Source of the DNA: Deltaproteobacteria bacterium
GTDB lineage: Bacteria > Myxococcota > Myxococcia > Myxococcales > Myxococcaceae
Assembly (NCBI GenBank): GCA_016875515.1
Contig: VGRA01000111.1
Location: 1 to 7,675, forward strand
Reading direction: 5' to 3'
DNA length: 7,675 nucleotides
Numbering within the stretch: the stretch's first letter is position 1; every line of letters begins with the position of its first letter. A model generated the notes under the pieces. The model made no database searches, was not told the origin of the DNA, and saw only the letters and a program-made list of their open reading frames with translations. Position numbers and translations under genes: made by a program. Below, in pieces: positions 1 to 5,884 of the stretch.

Positions 1-798
1 CACCGTGTCCCCCTTGGGGGAGAGCCCGCCGGCCACCACCATCCCGCCGTCCGAGAGCGCCAGCGCGGCAAAGTCCGTGCGCGTGGTGGCGAGCGAGCGC
101 GTGGTGAGCACCCCGTCCGCGTAGAACTCCACGGTCCCCACCGGCGCCCCGCTCGTGTCACGGCCGCCCACCGTCACCAGCGTCCCGTCCTGCAGCACCA
201 CCACCCGGGGGTCCAGCCGGGGCAGGAAGGTACCGGACGACTCCACCGGCATCCCCACCACCCCGCCCGCGCAGCTGCACCGCCCGGAGATGCACGTCAG
301 GCCGCCCGCCTGGCACCCGCGGGACTCGCACTCGGGGTCATGGCAGTCGGCCAAGCCGTCCGCGTCGTCGTCCACCCCGTTGTCACACACCTCGCGCACC
401 CCGGGCTGCTCGGCGCGGCGGGTGGGGACGAGCGTCAACTTCAGCGAAGAGCCCTCCCCCTCCGCGAGCGCCACCTCGCCGGAGGCAGTTGCCACCACCT
501 CGCCCCGCCAGGTGGCGCTGGCGCTCACCTGCAGCGCCATCCCCGCCGCAGTGGACTTGCCCGAAACGAAGTTCACCTTGAGCGGAAGGCGCAGGTCCGC
601 CCCCTCCACGCTGATTACCCCGAGCGCGACGCCGCTCTCCTCCACCCGGGCAATGACGTCCACCCTGTCCACGTCCACCCCGGGAAGGAGCGTTGAGCTC
701 ACCTCCACCTGGGTACCGCCGGGTGCCGGTTCATGGCAGGCAGCCAACGGGAGGAGAAGGGTCAGCAGCAGGGGACGCAGGGCGAGCGGGCGGGCCAC
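1..798 (-). CDS. Partial lipoprotein with MopE-like acidic Cys motif and Kelch-like repeats
   Basis: The gene reads leftward and runs off the window edge, so only the first 266 residues are visible. The N-terminus is a lipoprotein signal: Arg residues, a Leu-rich core, then lipobox LAAC with the lipidated Cys at residue 21. Residues 30-130 look like a beta-rich domain that I do not recognise. Residues 136-162 hold a VCDNGVDDDADGLADC motif followed by DPECESRGC, the acidic Cys motif repeated in myxobacterial MopE-type surface proteins and often thought to bind Ca2+. A second Cys cluster follows (about 162-176). From about residue 198, phrases such as LQDGTLVTVGG and LSDGGMVVAGG resemble Kelch or galactose-oxidase-like propeller blades. 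It is probably an outer-membrane or surface lipoprotein of unknown ligand. I chose GTG at 798; a TTG six bases upstream (804) is possible. There is no Shine-Dalgarno sequence, and a TAGACT element lies 7 nt upstream. It is divergent from the kinase gene, with 79 bp between the starts. Confidence 0.8.
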   Translation of the reverse strand, partial: MARPLALRPLLLTLLLPLAACHEPAPGGTQVEVSSTLLPGVDVDRVDVIARVEESGVALGVISVEGADLRLPLKVNFVSGKSTAAGMALQVSASATWRGEVVATASGEVALAEGEGSSLKLTLVPTRRAEQPGVREVCDNGVDDDADGLADCHDPECESRGCQAGGLTCISGRCSCAGGVVGMPVESSGTFLPRLDPRVVVLQDGTLVTVGGRDTSGAPVGTVEFYADGVLTTRSLATTRTDFAALALSDGGMVVAGGLSPKGDTV

Positions 799-805
799 GG
801 GCAAT

Positions 806-811
806 AGTCTA
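806..811 (-). promoter_or_regulatory. Candidate -10 element (TAGACT) for the partial lipoprotein gene
   Basis: TAGACT on the minus strand lies 7 nt before the GTG start at 798, so transcription would begin at or next to the start codon. No good -35 match is seen 16-18 bp upstream. The same TAGNNT arrangement recurs before two other genes in the window. Confidence 0.35.
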
Positions 812-877
812 CACGGTGGAACATTTCAGCGGCGACTCCGTTGCGGGTATGCTTGCGCTCCTGTCGCTTTCAGACCC

Positions 878-2887
878 ATGAGCAACCCCCTGCCCCCGCT
901 GGCGCCGGACAGCTTCAGTGGCCGGCGGCTCGGAAAATACGAAATCGTCTGCCGCCTCTCCACGGGCGGGATGTCCGTCATTTTCCTCGCGTTCACGCGC
1001 GGCATCAGCGGCTTCCGGAAGTACGTGGTGCTGAAGCAAATCCTCCCGGACGTGAAGGGGGAGGACGAGTTCGTCCGGATGTTCCTGGACGAGGCGAAAA
1101 TTACCGCCGGCTTCAACCACCCCAACATCGCGCAGGTGTTCGACTTGGACGTGGCCGAGGGAGAGCTCTTCCTCACCATGGAATTCGTCCCCGGGGCCAC
1201 GCTGGTGGAGGTGGCGCGGGGCTGCCGTGCCGCCCGCGAGCCCATCCCCATGGGGCTGGCGCTCCAGTCCGTGCGGGACACGGCGGTGGCGCTGCACTAC
1301 GCCCACACCTTCACGGACCCGTTCGGCAACCCGCAGCCGGTCATCCACCGGGACATCGCCGAGAAGAACATCATGGTGACGTACGAGGGCGTCACCAAGC
1401 TGCTGGACTTCGGCATTGCCAAGTCCCTGGCAGGCCACTCCCGCACCTCCGTGGGGATGGTGAAGGGGACGTCCGGTTACATGTCCCCGGAGCAAATCCG
1501 CGGCGAGAAGCTGGACGCGCGCACGGACGTCTTTTCGCTGGGCGTGGTGCTGCACGAGCTGCTCACCGGGGTGCGCCTCTTCGCCGCACGTTCCACGGAG
1601 GAGGCGCTGCTCGCCCCTCTGCAGCAGGTGGTGGAGCCCCCCTCCCGGCAGAACCCGGACGTCTCCCCGGAGCTGGACAAGGTGGTGCTGCGCTGCCTCG
1701 AGCGGGACCGTGCGGCGCGCTTCGGTACCGCGCTGGAGTTGGCGCGCGAACTCGAGCGGGCGGTCGCTCCCGGGACCCTCTGGAACCCGGAGGAATCCGC
1801 GGCGTTCATGCAGCGCATCTTCGCCGAGCGGCGCGAGCAGACACGGCAGCTGCTGTCCTCCAGTGCCGCGCCCAGCCCCAGCGAGATGATGCCGGTGCCG
1901 CAGAAGCGGGTCGAGCCCCCTCCGCCTGCGCCCCCGCAGCCTGCCCCGTCCTCCAAGCCCCGGAACACCGAGAAGAACGACCCGGTCACGAGCCGGGACG
2001 TCACCTCCGGCTACGACGACGACGAGCTTCCCGGAGAGCCGGAACCCAAGCCTGCCGCCGAGCAGGTCATCACCGCGGACGTCACCGGCCCGACGCAGGC
2101 GCCCCTCAACCGCCAGGCTCCGGCCATCAAGCGCCGCACCTCCCAGTCACGCCCAGCCGTGAGGCTTGGTCCGGCTGGGAGCCCTGCACCTGCGCGCCCG
2201 GTGGCGCCCCGCGCGGACCCCGAGGCGGCCACGCTGTCCGAGGTGTCGGGCCCGCCGAGGGACTCCAACGTGGGGCTGTATGCGGCGCTGGGAGCGGCAG
2301 TCCTGCTGGTGCTCGCGGCGGCGGCGTGGTTCGTGACCTCGGGCACCAAGGCACCGCCCACCCCCCGCGACCTCCCGCGCGCTGAGCTGCCCAAGCCGGC
2401 GCCCCTGCCCGGCCGCGTGCTCGTCCCCCCGGATCCTCCCAAGCCAATCCCTCCGCCCGAGCCGGAAGAGGCCCCCCCTGCGGCGGACGCCGGCCCTGCC
2501 CTGCTCGAGGACGCGGGCACCGGGCAGCAGCTTCCCCCTGACGCCGGGGCCGTGAAGGAGGCGCCTCCCGCAGAGCCGCCCAGGCCTGCTCCGTCCACCC
2601 CTGTCGCCGCCCCCGGACAGAAGCCTGCTGCCCGGCCCCCGGCACAGAAGAAGCCGGAGGCGGTGGAGGCCGGCGCGGGTTTCTTGACGCTCGTGACCAC
2701 TCCGTTCGCGCGGGTCAGCCTGGAAGGTCGGGACCTGGGGACGACCCCCCTCTTCAAGGTGGCGCTCCCGGCGGGGACCCACGCGCTCAGCCTGACGTCC
2801 GAGGACGGTGCCGCCTCCCAGCTGTCCGTCACCATCAAGGACGGCGAGGTGACGGCGGTGCGAAAGAACCTTTCGGGCGGCGAGTAG
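878..2887 (+). CDS. Transmembrane eukaryotic-type Ser/Thr protein kinase with PEGA domain
   Basis: A 669-residue kinase that should phosphorylate Ser/Thr on cytoplasmic partners. The kinase domain spans about 21-295: a glycine-rich loop in the variant form LSTGGMSVIF (27-36), ATP lysine K53 in VVLK, helix-C glutamate E72, catalytic HRD at 157-159, N164, DFG at 177-179, and GTSGYMSPE at 197-205 in place of the usual APE. The catalytic loop reads HRDIAEKN, so the usual Lys two residues after Asp159 is Ala161. Residues about 345-460 are a Pro/Ser-rich linker. A single membrane helix spans about 466-488, followed by a second Pro/Ala-rich stretch (491-595) and a PEGA domain (about 600-669, TPFARVSLEGRDLGTTPL), expected on the periplasmic side. 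PEGA domains are thought to contact the envelope. The frame is open far upstream of 878, but those codons are antisense to the divergent lipoprotein gene. ATG 878 gives the normal kinase N-terminus. There is no clear Shine-Dalgarno sequence; TATGCT at 848-853 is a weak -10 candidate. The fibre-like gene starts 17 bp downstream, probably co-transcribed. Confidence 0.93.
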   Translation: MSNPLPPLAPDSFSGRRLGKYEIVCRLSTGGMSVIFLAFTRGISGFRKYVVLKQILPDVKGEDEFVRMFLDEAKITAGFNHPNIAQVFDLDVAEGELFLTMEFVPGATLVEVARGCRAAREPIPMGLALQSVRDTAVALHYAHTFTDPFGNPQPVIHRDIAEKNIMVTYEGVTKLLDFGIAKSLAGHSRTSVGMVKGTSGYMSPEQIRGEKLDARTDVFSLGVVLHELLTGVRLFAARSTEEALLAPLQQVVEPPSRQNPDVSPELDKVVLRCLERDRAARFGTALELARELERAVAPGTLWNPEESAAFMQRIFAERREQTRQLLSSSAAPSPSEMMPVPQKRVEPPPPAPPQPAPSSKPRNTEKNDPVTSRDVTSGYDDDELPGEPEPKPAAEQVITADVTGPTQAPLNRQAPAIKRRTSQSRPAVRLGPAGSPAPARPVAPRADPEAATLSEVSGPPRDSNVGLYAALGAAVLLVLAAAAWFVTSGTKAPPTPRDLPRAELPKPAPLPGRVLVPPDPPKPIPPPEPEEAPPAADAGPALLEDAGTGQQLPPDAGAVKEAPPAEPPRPAPSTPVAAPGQKPAARPPAQKKPEAVEAGAGFLTLVTTPFARVSLEGRDLGTTPLFKVALPAGTHALSLTSEDGAASQLSVTIKDGEVTAVRKNLSGGE

Positions 2888-2890
2888 CGC

Positions 2891-2896
2891 TAGTAT
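2891..2896 (+). promoter_or_regulatory. Candidate -10 element (TAGTAT) before the fibre-like gene
   Basis: TAGTAT ends 8 nt before the ATG at 2905, in the 17-bp gap after the kinase stop codon. No Shine-Dalgarno sequence is present for this ATG. A start site here would give a near-leaderless transcript, so the gene could be expressed apart from the kinase as well as by read-through. The -35 region would lie inside the kinase coding sequence, where I see no strong match. Confidence 0.3.
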
Positions 2897-2904
2897 CTGC
2901 GCCC

Positions 2905-3774
2905 ATGCGCGCGTTGACCCTCGTCTCCCTGCTGCTCCTGCCGTTGATTGCCTCCGCTGCCGTGCCCCGCAGGATGACGTGGTACGGCAGGCTCGCCCGT
3001 GCGGACGGCAGCCCCGAGACCAACCCGCAGTCTCTGAAGTTCGCCCTCTACGCGGCGGCATCTGGCGGCTCGGCGCTGTGGGAGGAGACCCTGCCGAGCG
3101 TCCAGGTGGTGAACGGCGCCTACGCCGTAGTGCTCGGCCAGGCCAGTCCCCTGCCCGGCTCGGTGGTGAACGGGCAGGACCTCTACCTGGGACTCTCCCT
3201 CAATGGCGGCGCGGAGTTGCAGCCGCGCGTCCGCGTGGCCTCCGTTCCCTACGCGCTGACCGCGGGGGACGCCCATGCGCTGGAGGGCCGCACTGCCGCG
3301 GACTTCGCCCTCACCTCCCACTCGCACCCCAACGCGAGCAGCACCGCGGCCGGGTTCATGTCCGCACCGGACAAGGTAAAGCTCGACGGGCTCAACTCCA
3401 GCGCGTTCGCGCCCTCAAACCACGGCCACTCTGACGCCACCACCACTTCCCCGGGTTTCATGTCCTCGTCAGACAAGGTCAAGTTGGACAAGTACCCATC
3501 CACCCCGGCAGATGAGCCGGCGCTCTCCTGCACCTACCGCAAGAACGTGGTAACCGGAGGTGACTTCACCGCAACGGCCCAGTGCGCTGCCACGGAGATG
3601 TTGGTGGGCAGCACCTGCGCCACCCTTAACAGCGAAGGTGTCCTGCTGTCCGGCTCCCAGCCGGTGGGGGTGACGGCCGGCTCGAGTTCCACCGGGAAGG
3701 GGGTTCGCTGCCTCGGCACCGGGAGCAACGGCACGGAGGAGGTCCACGCCTGGGTGTTCTGCTGCAAGCTCTAG
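2905..3774 (+). CDS. Secreted fibre-like protein with two phage-tail-fibre-type repeats
   Basis: A 289-residue exported protein. Residues 1-18 form a signal peptide (Arg, Leu-rich core, ending IASA|AVP). Residues about 24-125 match the general pattern of an extracellular domain common in bacterial fibre and surface proteins: a WYGRL start, a 'sLkFaLY.a.sGG..LWEE' strand pair, VVNGAYAVVLG, DLYLGLSL and the closing SVPYAL. Two 25-residue repeats follow (139-163 and 173-197), each built as H-x-H, Thr/Ser-rich, GFMS, then DKVKLD. This resembles repeats in phage tail fibres and other trimeric fibres. The C-terminal part (205-289) has six Cys (209, 227, 238, 269, 286, 287) and ends CCKL, suggesting a small disulfide-bonded head. 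It is probably a secreted or surface-attached trimer, but its ligand and role are unknown. It lies 17 bp after the kinase gene on the same strand and converges on the Cys-repeat lipoprotein gene. Confidence 0.85.
   Translation: MRALTLVSLLLLPLIASAAVPRRMTWYGRLARADGSPETNPQSLKFALYAAASGGSALWEETLPSVQVVNGAYAVVLGQASPLPGSVVNGQDLYLGLSLNGGAELQPRVRVASVPYALTAGDAHALEGRTAADFALTSHSHPNASSTAAGFMSAPDKVKLDGLNSSAFAPSNHGHSDATTTSPGFMSSSDKVKLDKYPSTPADEPALSCTYRKNVVTGGDFTATAQCAATEMLVGSTCATLNSEGVLLSGSQPVGVTAGSSSTGKGVRCLGTGSNGTEEVHAWVFCCKL
3319..3495 (+). repeat. Two-unit protein repeat, tail-fibre-like, 102-bp period
   Basis: Unit 1 is 3319-3393 and unit 2 is 3421-3495. Both encode H-x-H, a Ser/Thr-rich stretch, GFMS, and DKVKLD in register at a 34-residue period. 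The units differ in sequence, so this is an old duplication or a structural repeat and not a recent copy. Confidence 0.8.
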
Positions 3775-3783
3775 GCAATTCCT

Positions 3784-3826
3784 CCTTGCCGGGCCGGGCG
3801 GTTGACGCCCATCCGGCGAGTCAAGG
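3784..3826. terminator. Candidate bidirectional hairpin between convergent genes
   Basis: The gap between two convergent stop codons holds nested inverted repeats: inner stem GGGCG (3796-3800) and CGCCC (3806-3810) around a 5-nt loop, a middle CCGG/CCGG pair (3789-3792, 3813-3816), and an outer CCTTG/CAAGG pair (3784-3788, 3822-3826) that overlaps the stop codon of the minus-strand gene. There is no T-run on either side, so termination by this hairpin alone is uncertain. Confidence 0.4.
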
Positions 3827-4678
3827 CACGCCTGCAGCCGGGTCCGTGAAGCCGTTGCCCAGCGCCCCTGGCTGACCGCCCACCACGTCCGCGGCAGGCA
3901 CCAATCCCCCGGTGACCGACACGGTGGGCGGCACGCAGAGTCCCGCGCGGCACTGCTCGCCGGGAGCGCAGCTGCCGCCGTCCCCGCAGGCCACGGCGGC
4001 GCAGGCGCCCGCACGGCATACCTGTCCCGAGGGACAGGACGTCACGGCCAGGCAGCTGTCCAACGCAGAGAGGCACCGCCCCTGGACGCAGGCCTCCACG
4101 GAGCGGCAGCCGGTGTTGGACGTGCACGCAACCTCCTCGCACTTCCCGCTGCGGCACACCGTCTTCTCCGCACACAGCACGCCGGCGCACGGGTCCAGCG
4201 GGCGACAGCGCCCGGCGGTGGTGTCACACGCCTCTCGCTCCGGACGGCACTCCTTATCCGTGGAGCAAGACACCTGCACACACCCGGCGGCGGGGCGGCA
4301 GACGGTGGACAGCGGGCAGGCCACGCCGTCGCACAGGTCCCTGACGCAGCGTCCGTTGATGCACCCTTCGGTGGGCAGGCAGTCCGCGTCCGTGGCGCAC
4401 ACCACCGTGGCGCACGCGCCGTTGCGGCAGCGCTGCAGCGCGTCGCACGTCACCCCCAGGCACAGCGCCTCCACGCAGGTCCCCAGCTCGCACACCCGCC
4501 CCATCCCGCACTCGGTGTCCCCGCAGTGGTTGAGGAGGCAACGCCCCTCCACGCAGGCCTGGCCGGCCGGGCAGGCCACGGTGGCGCAGAGGTCCGGCGG
4601 CGCCAGGGGAGGCAGCGGGTTGGTGCATCCGAGGAGGCCAGCAACCACCAGGACACAGCCAGGGCGGAACCACCTCAT
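3821..4678 (-). CDS. Lipoprotein with ten four-cysteine repeats
   Basis: A 285-residue predicted lipoprotein. Residues 1-18 form a lipoprotein signal with lipobox LLGC (Cys18), followed by a short Pro-rich spacer. Residues 31-248 hold 40 cysteines in ten consecutive units of four, with first Cys at 31, 52, 73, 94, 116, 138, 164, 185, 209 and 231. Most units follow C-x4/5-C-x5-C-x4-C and end G-x-C. The last 37 residues lack Cys. Such Cys-rich, EGF- or Dickkopf-like repeats are common in myxobacterial surface lipoproteins; here they should be disulfide-bonded outside the cytoplasm. No ligand can be named. The ATG shares an ATGA with the stop of the upstream TPR-like gene, which suggests translational coupling and a shared mRNA. 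It converges on the fibre-like gene with 46 bp between. Family type is clear, function is not. Confidence 0.85.
   Translation of the reverse strand: MRWFRPGCVLVVAGLLGCTNPLPPLAPPDLCATVACPAGQACVEGRCLLNHCGDTECGMGRVCELGTCVEALCLGVTCDALQRCRNGACATVVCATDADCLPTEGCINGRCVRDLCDGVACPLSTVCRPAAGCVQVSCSTDKECRPEREACDTTAGRCRPLDPCAGVLCAEKTVCRSGKCEEVACTSNTGCRSVEACVQGRCLSALDSCLAVTSCPSGQVCRAGACAAVACGDGGSCAPGEQCRAGLCVPPTVSVTGGLVPAADVVGGQPGALGNGFTDPAAGVP
3935..4588 (-). repeat. Ten-unit Cys4 repeat array within the lipoprotein
   Basis: The array encodes residues 31-248 with a period of 21-26 residues and no unit missing a Cys. Units tend to alternate between a short form (for example DPCAGVLC) and a form with one more residue between the first two Cys (for example VVCATDADC), giving five rough pairs of eight Cys. 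Confidence 0.8.
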
Positions 4679-5538
4679 GGAAGCGTCCCCGTCCGGTCAG
4701 CGGCCGGCATGTTCAGCTCCACGGGCTTGGTGAAGTACCACGCCGCCGCAGCACCTCCGCCCACGACCACCGCGGCGCCCGCGAGCCACCACGGCCAGTG
4801 CGTGGGCGCGCCGTCTTCGTCCAGGGTGGCCACGGGGGTCTTGCGCGGGACTGCGCCCGACTTCACCCGGGCGTCCTCCACCGCGTCTGCAACGGGCTTC
4901 GGCACGGAGGTGCCGGTGCGCACCACTGCCTGCAGCTGCCTGGGGTCCTCCTCGCTGCCCACCTCGTAGAGCACCCCCTCCCACTCGTCCACCACCTGCA
5001 GGTAGGCCTCCAGGTCCGCGTCCGGCGGCGTCTTCACCGTCAGCGTCTTGTCCACCGTCCCCGCGGCCAGCTGGAAGGCCTCGTCCCCCGGCTTCCGCCA
5101 CCGCATCCGGAGTGCGTGCGCCATGCCGGACGGGTCCGTGAAGCTGGCCTGCAGCGCCCCGTTGCGCGCCCGGGTGAGCGACGGGGCTGCCTTCTTCTTC
5201 CGCGTAGCCCGCCGCGCGTCGTCCAGGGGACGGCTGATGCGGGGCCCCAGCTTGCCGTCCACCGTGGCCTCCGGATCCAGGGCGAGCAGCTTCATGAAGG
5301 CGTCCGTCGCCTCTGGCCCCTCGCCCATGAAGGCGCGGCTGAGCGCCAGGCCCTTGAACGCCGCCAGCCGCTGGGCGCGCGTCCCGGGGGACGTGAGCGC
5401 CAACTGGTACAGCGTCACCGCCTCGTCGAAGGACAGGGCGTCGAACGCGGCCTGCGCCCGCTCGAGCGAGCCCGATGCTGCATCGCCCGCCCATGCAGTC
5501 TGTGCCGTCAAAGCGAGGAGAAGGAGGATGGCTCTCAC
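4675..5538 (-). CDS. Exported TPR-like protein with C-terminal membrane helix
   Basis: A 287-residue protein with a signal peptide (1-17, ending TAWA|GDA). Residues about 24-95 are Ala/Leu-rich paired helices (ERAQAAFDALSFDEAVTLYQ and so on) that look like two TPR units, including the 'LALDPEAT' phrase typical of myxobacterial TPR proteins. A basic segment, RRATRKKK, lies at 109-116. Residues about 120-210 look like a beta-sandwich. A Gly/Ala-rich hydrophobic helix spans about 248-268, with a short tail after it. This leaves most of the protein in the periplasm, anchored in the membrane by its C-terminus. I cannot assign a function; TPR proteins usually act as adaptors. The start is GTG 5538, because the only nearby ATG (in GGATGCGA) is out of frame and soon meets a stop. 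No Shine-Dalgarno sequence is present. Its stop overlaps the start of the Cys-repeat lipoprotein (ATGA), so the two products may work together in the envelope. Confidence 0.8.
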   Translation of the reverse strand: MRAILLLLALTAQTAWAGDAASGSLERAQAAFDALSFDEAVTLYQLALTSPGTRAQRLAAFKGLALSRAFMGEGPEATDAFMKLLALDPEATVDGKLGPRISRPLDDARRATRKKKAAPSLTRARNGALQASFTDPSGMAHALRMRWRKPGDEAFQLAAGTVDKTLTVKTPPDADLEAYLQVVDEWEGVLYEVGSEEDPRQLQAVVRTGTSVPKPVADAVEDARVKSGAVPRKTPVATLDEDGAPTHWPWWLAGAAVVVGGGAAAAWYFTKPVELNMPAADRTGTLP

Positions 5539-5547
5539 AGCCGTCGC

Positions 5548-5553
5548 ATCCTA
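5548..5553 (-). promoter_or_regulatory. Candidate -10 element (TAGGAT) for the TPR-like gene pair
   Basis: TAGGAT on the minus strand ends 9 nt before the GTG start at 5538, giving a near-leaderless transcript if used. No convincing -35 hexamer is seen at 16-18 bp. It would drive the two-gene minus-strand unit and lies at the edge of the origin candidate. Confidence 0.35.
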
Positions 5554-5574
5554 GCGCGGTGTGCGGCCTACTTC

Positions 5575-5800
5575 TCGCTCCTGAATTAGAAAGAAGGAGA
5601 ATTGGAGGTAGGGGCAGTAGAGGGCGGGAAGTTGGGGACAAATGCACAAGGGGTTGGATCCATGGGCCCGTCCGCCAGCGGTCACTGTGGACAACTTGTC
5701 AGCCTGTCCACCGTTGTCCACAGGTCAGTGGAAACCGGGCAACTGTCCACACCGTTCCCGCGGTCACTCCCGGCGCCGTCCACAGGACAATTCACAGCCC
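5575..5800. other. oriC: Candidate chromosomal replication origin (oriC)
   Basis: The 346-bp stretch between the dnaA stop (5885) and the TPR-like gene start (5538) contains no credible gene. It holds an AT-rich patch at 5578-5606 (11 G/C of 29 bases in a very GC-rich window), a purine-rich stretch to about 5637, and a cluster of DnaA-box-like 9-mers at 5633-5784. Adjacency to dnaA, box density and an AT-rich element on one side are standard marks of bacterial oriC, with the AT patch as a possible duplex-unwinding element. The dnaA/rpmH gap, the other usual place, shows no box with two or fewer mismatches. That this is the working origin is an inference. Confidence 0.65.
5633..5784. repeat. 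DnaA-box cluster
   Basis: Compared with TTATCCACA, the boxes are: 5633-5641 minus TTGTCCCCA (2 mismatches); 5686-5694 minus TTGTCCACA (1); 5704-5712 plus CTGTCCACC (3); 5714-5722 plus TTGTCCACA (1); 5727-5735 minus GTTTCCACT (3); 5743-5751 plus CTGTCCACA (2); 5776-5784 plus CCGTCCACA (3). Most have G at position 3. Plus-strand boxes start 10, 29 and 33 bp apart, close to whole helical turns. The two best boxes face in opposite directions. Confidence 0.75.
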
Positions 5801-5884
5801 CCGCCGGGCGCACCCGTGCATCCCGGGGGAAGCCGGGGGGAAGGGCTCCTGCTCGGAGGGGGAATGGATGCAACCGTCCCGGCA

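Noticed and set aside
808..823. parS-like sequence ending GTGGAACA
   Set aside because: The right half matches TGTTCCACGTGGAACA, but the left half does not (about 11 of 16 bases), so it is not a palindrome and is unlikely to be a ParB site.
155..877. A 241-codon upstream extension of the kinase reading frame
   Set aside because: This stretch is antisense to the divergent lipoprotein gene, is Ser/Thr/Pro-rich low-complexity translation, and the normal kinase N-terminus begins at ATG 878.
2147..3061. A 304-codon minus-strand frame over the kinase 3' end and fibre-like gene
   Set aside because: It spans two recognisable plus-strand genes, is Arg/Gly-rich, and has no signal or domain. It is a GC shadow.
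4526..5589. Plus-strand frames opposite the TPR-like and Cys-array genes
   Set aside because: They are antisense to two genes with clear signal peptides and an ATGA junction. Their translations are low-complexity and lack start signals.
5817..5872. Inverted repeat TGCATCC / GGATGCA downstream of dnaA as a terminator
   Set aside because: The 7-bp arms are separated by more than 40 bp with no T-run. A stable terminator hairpin is unlikely.
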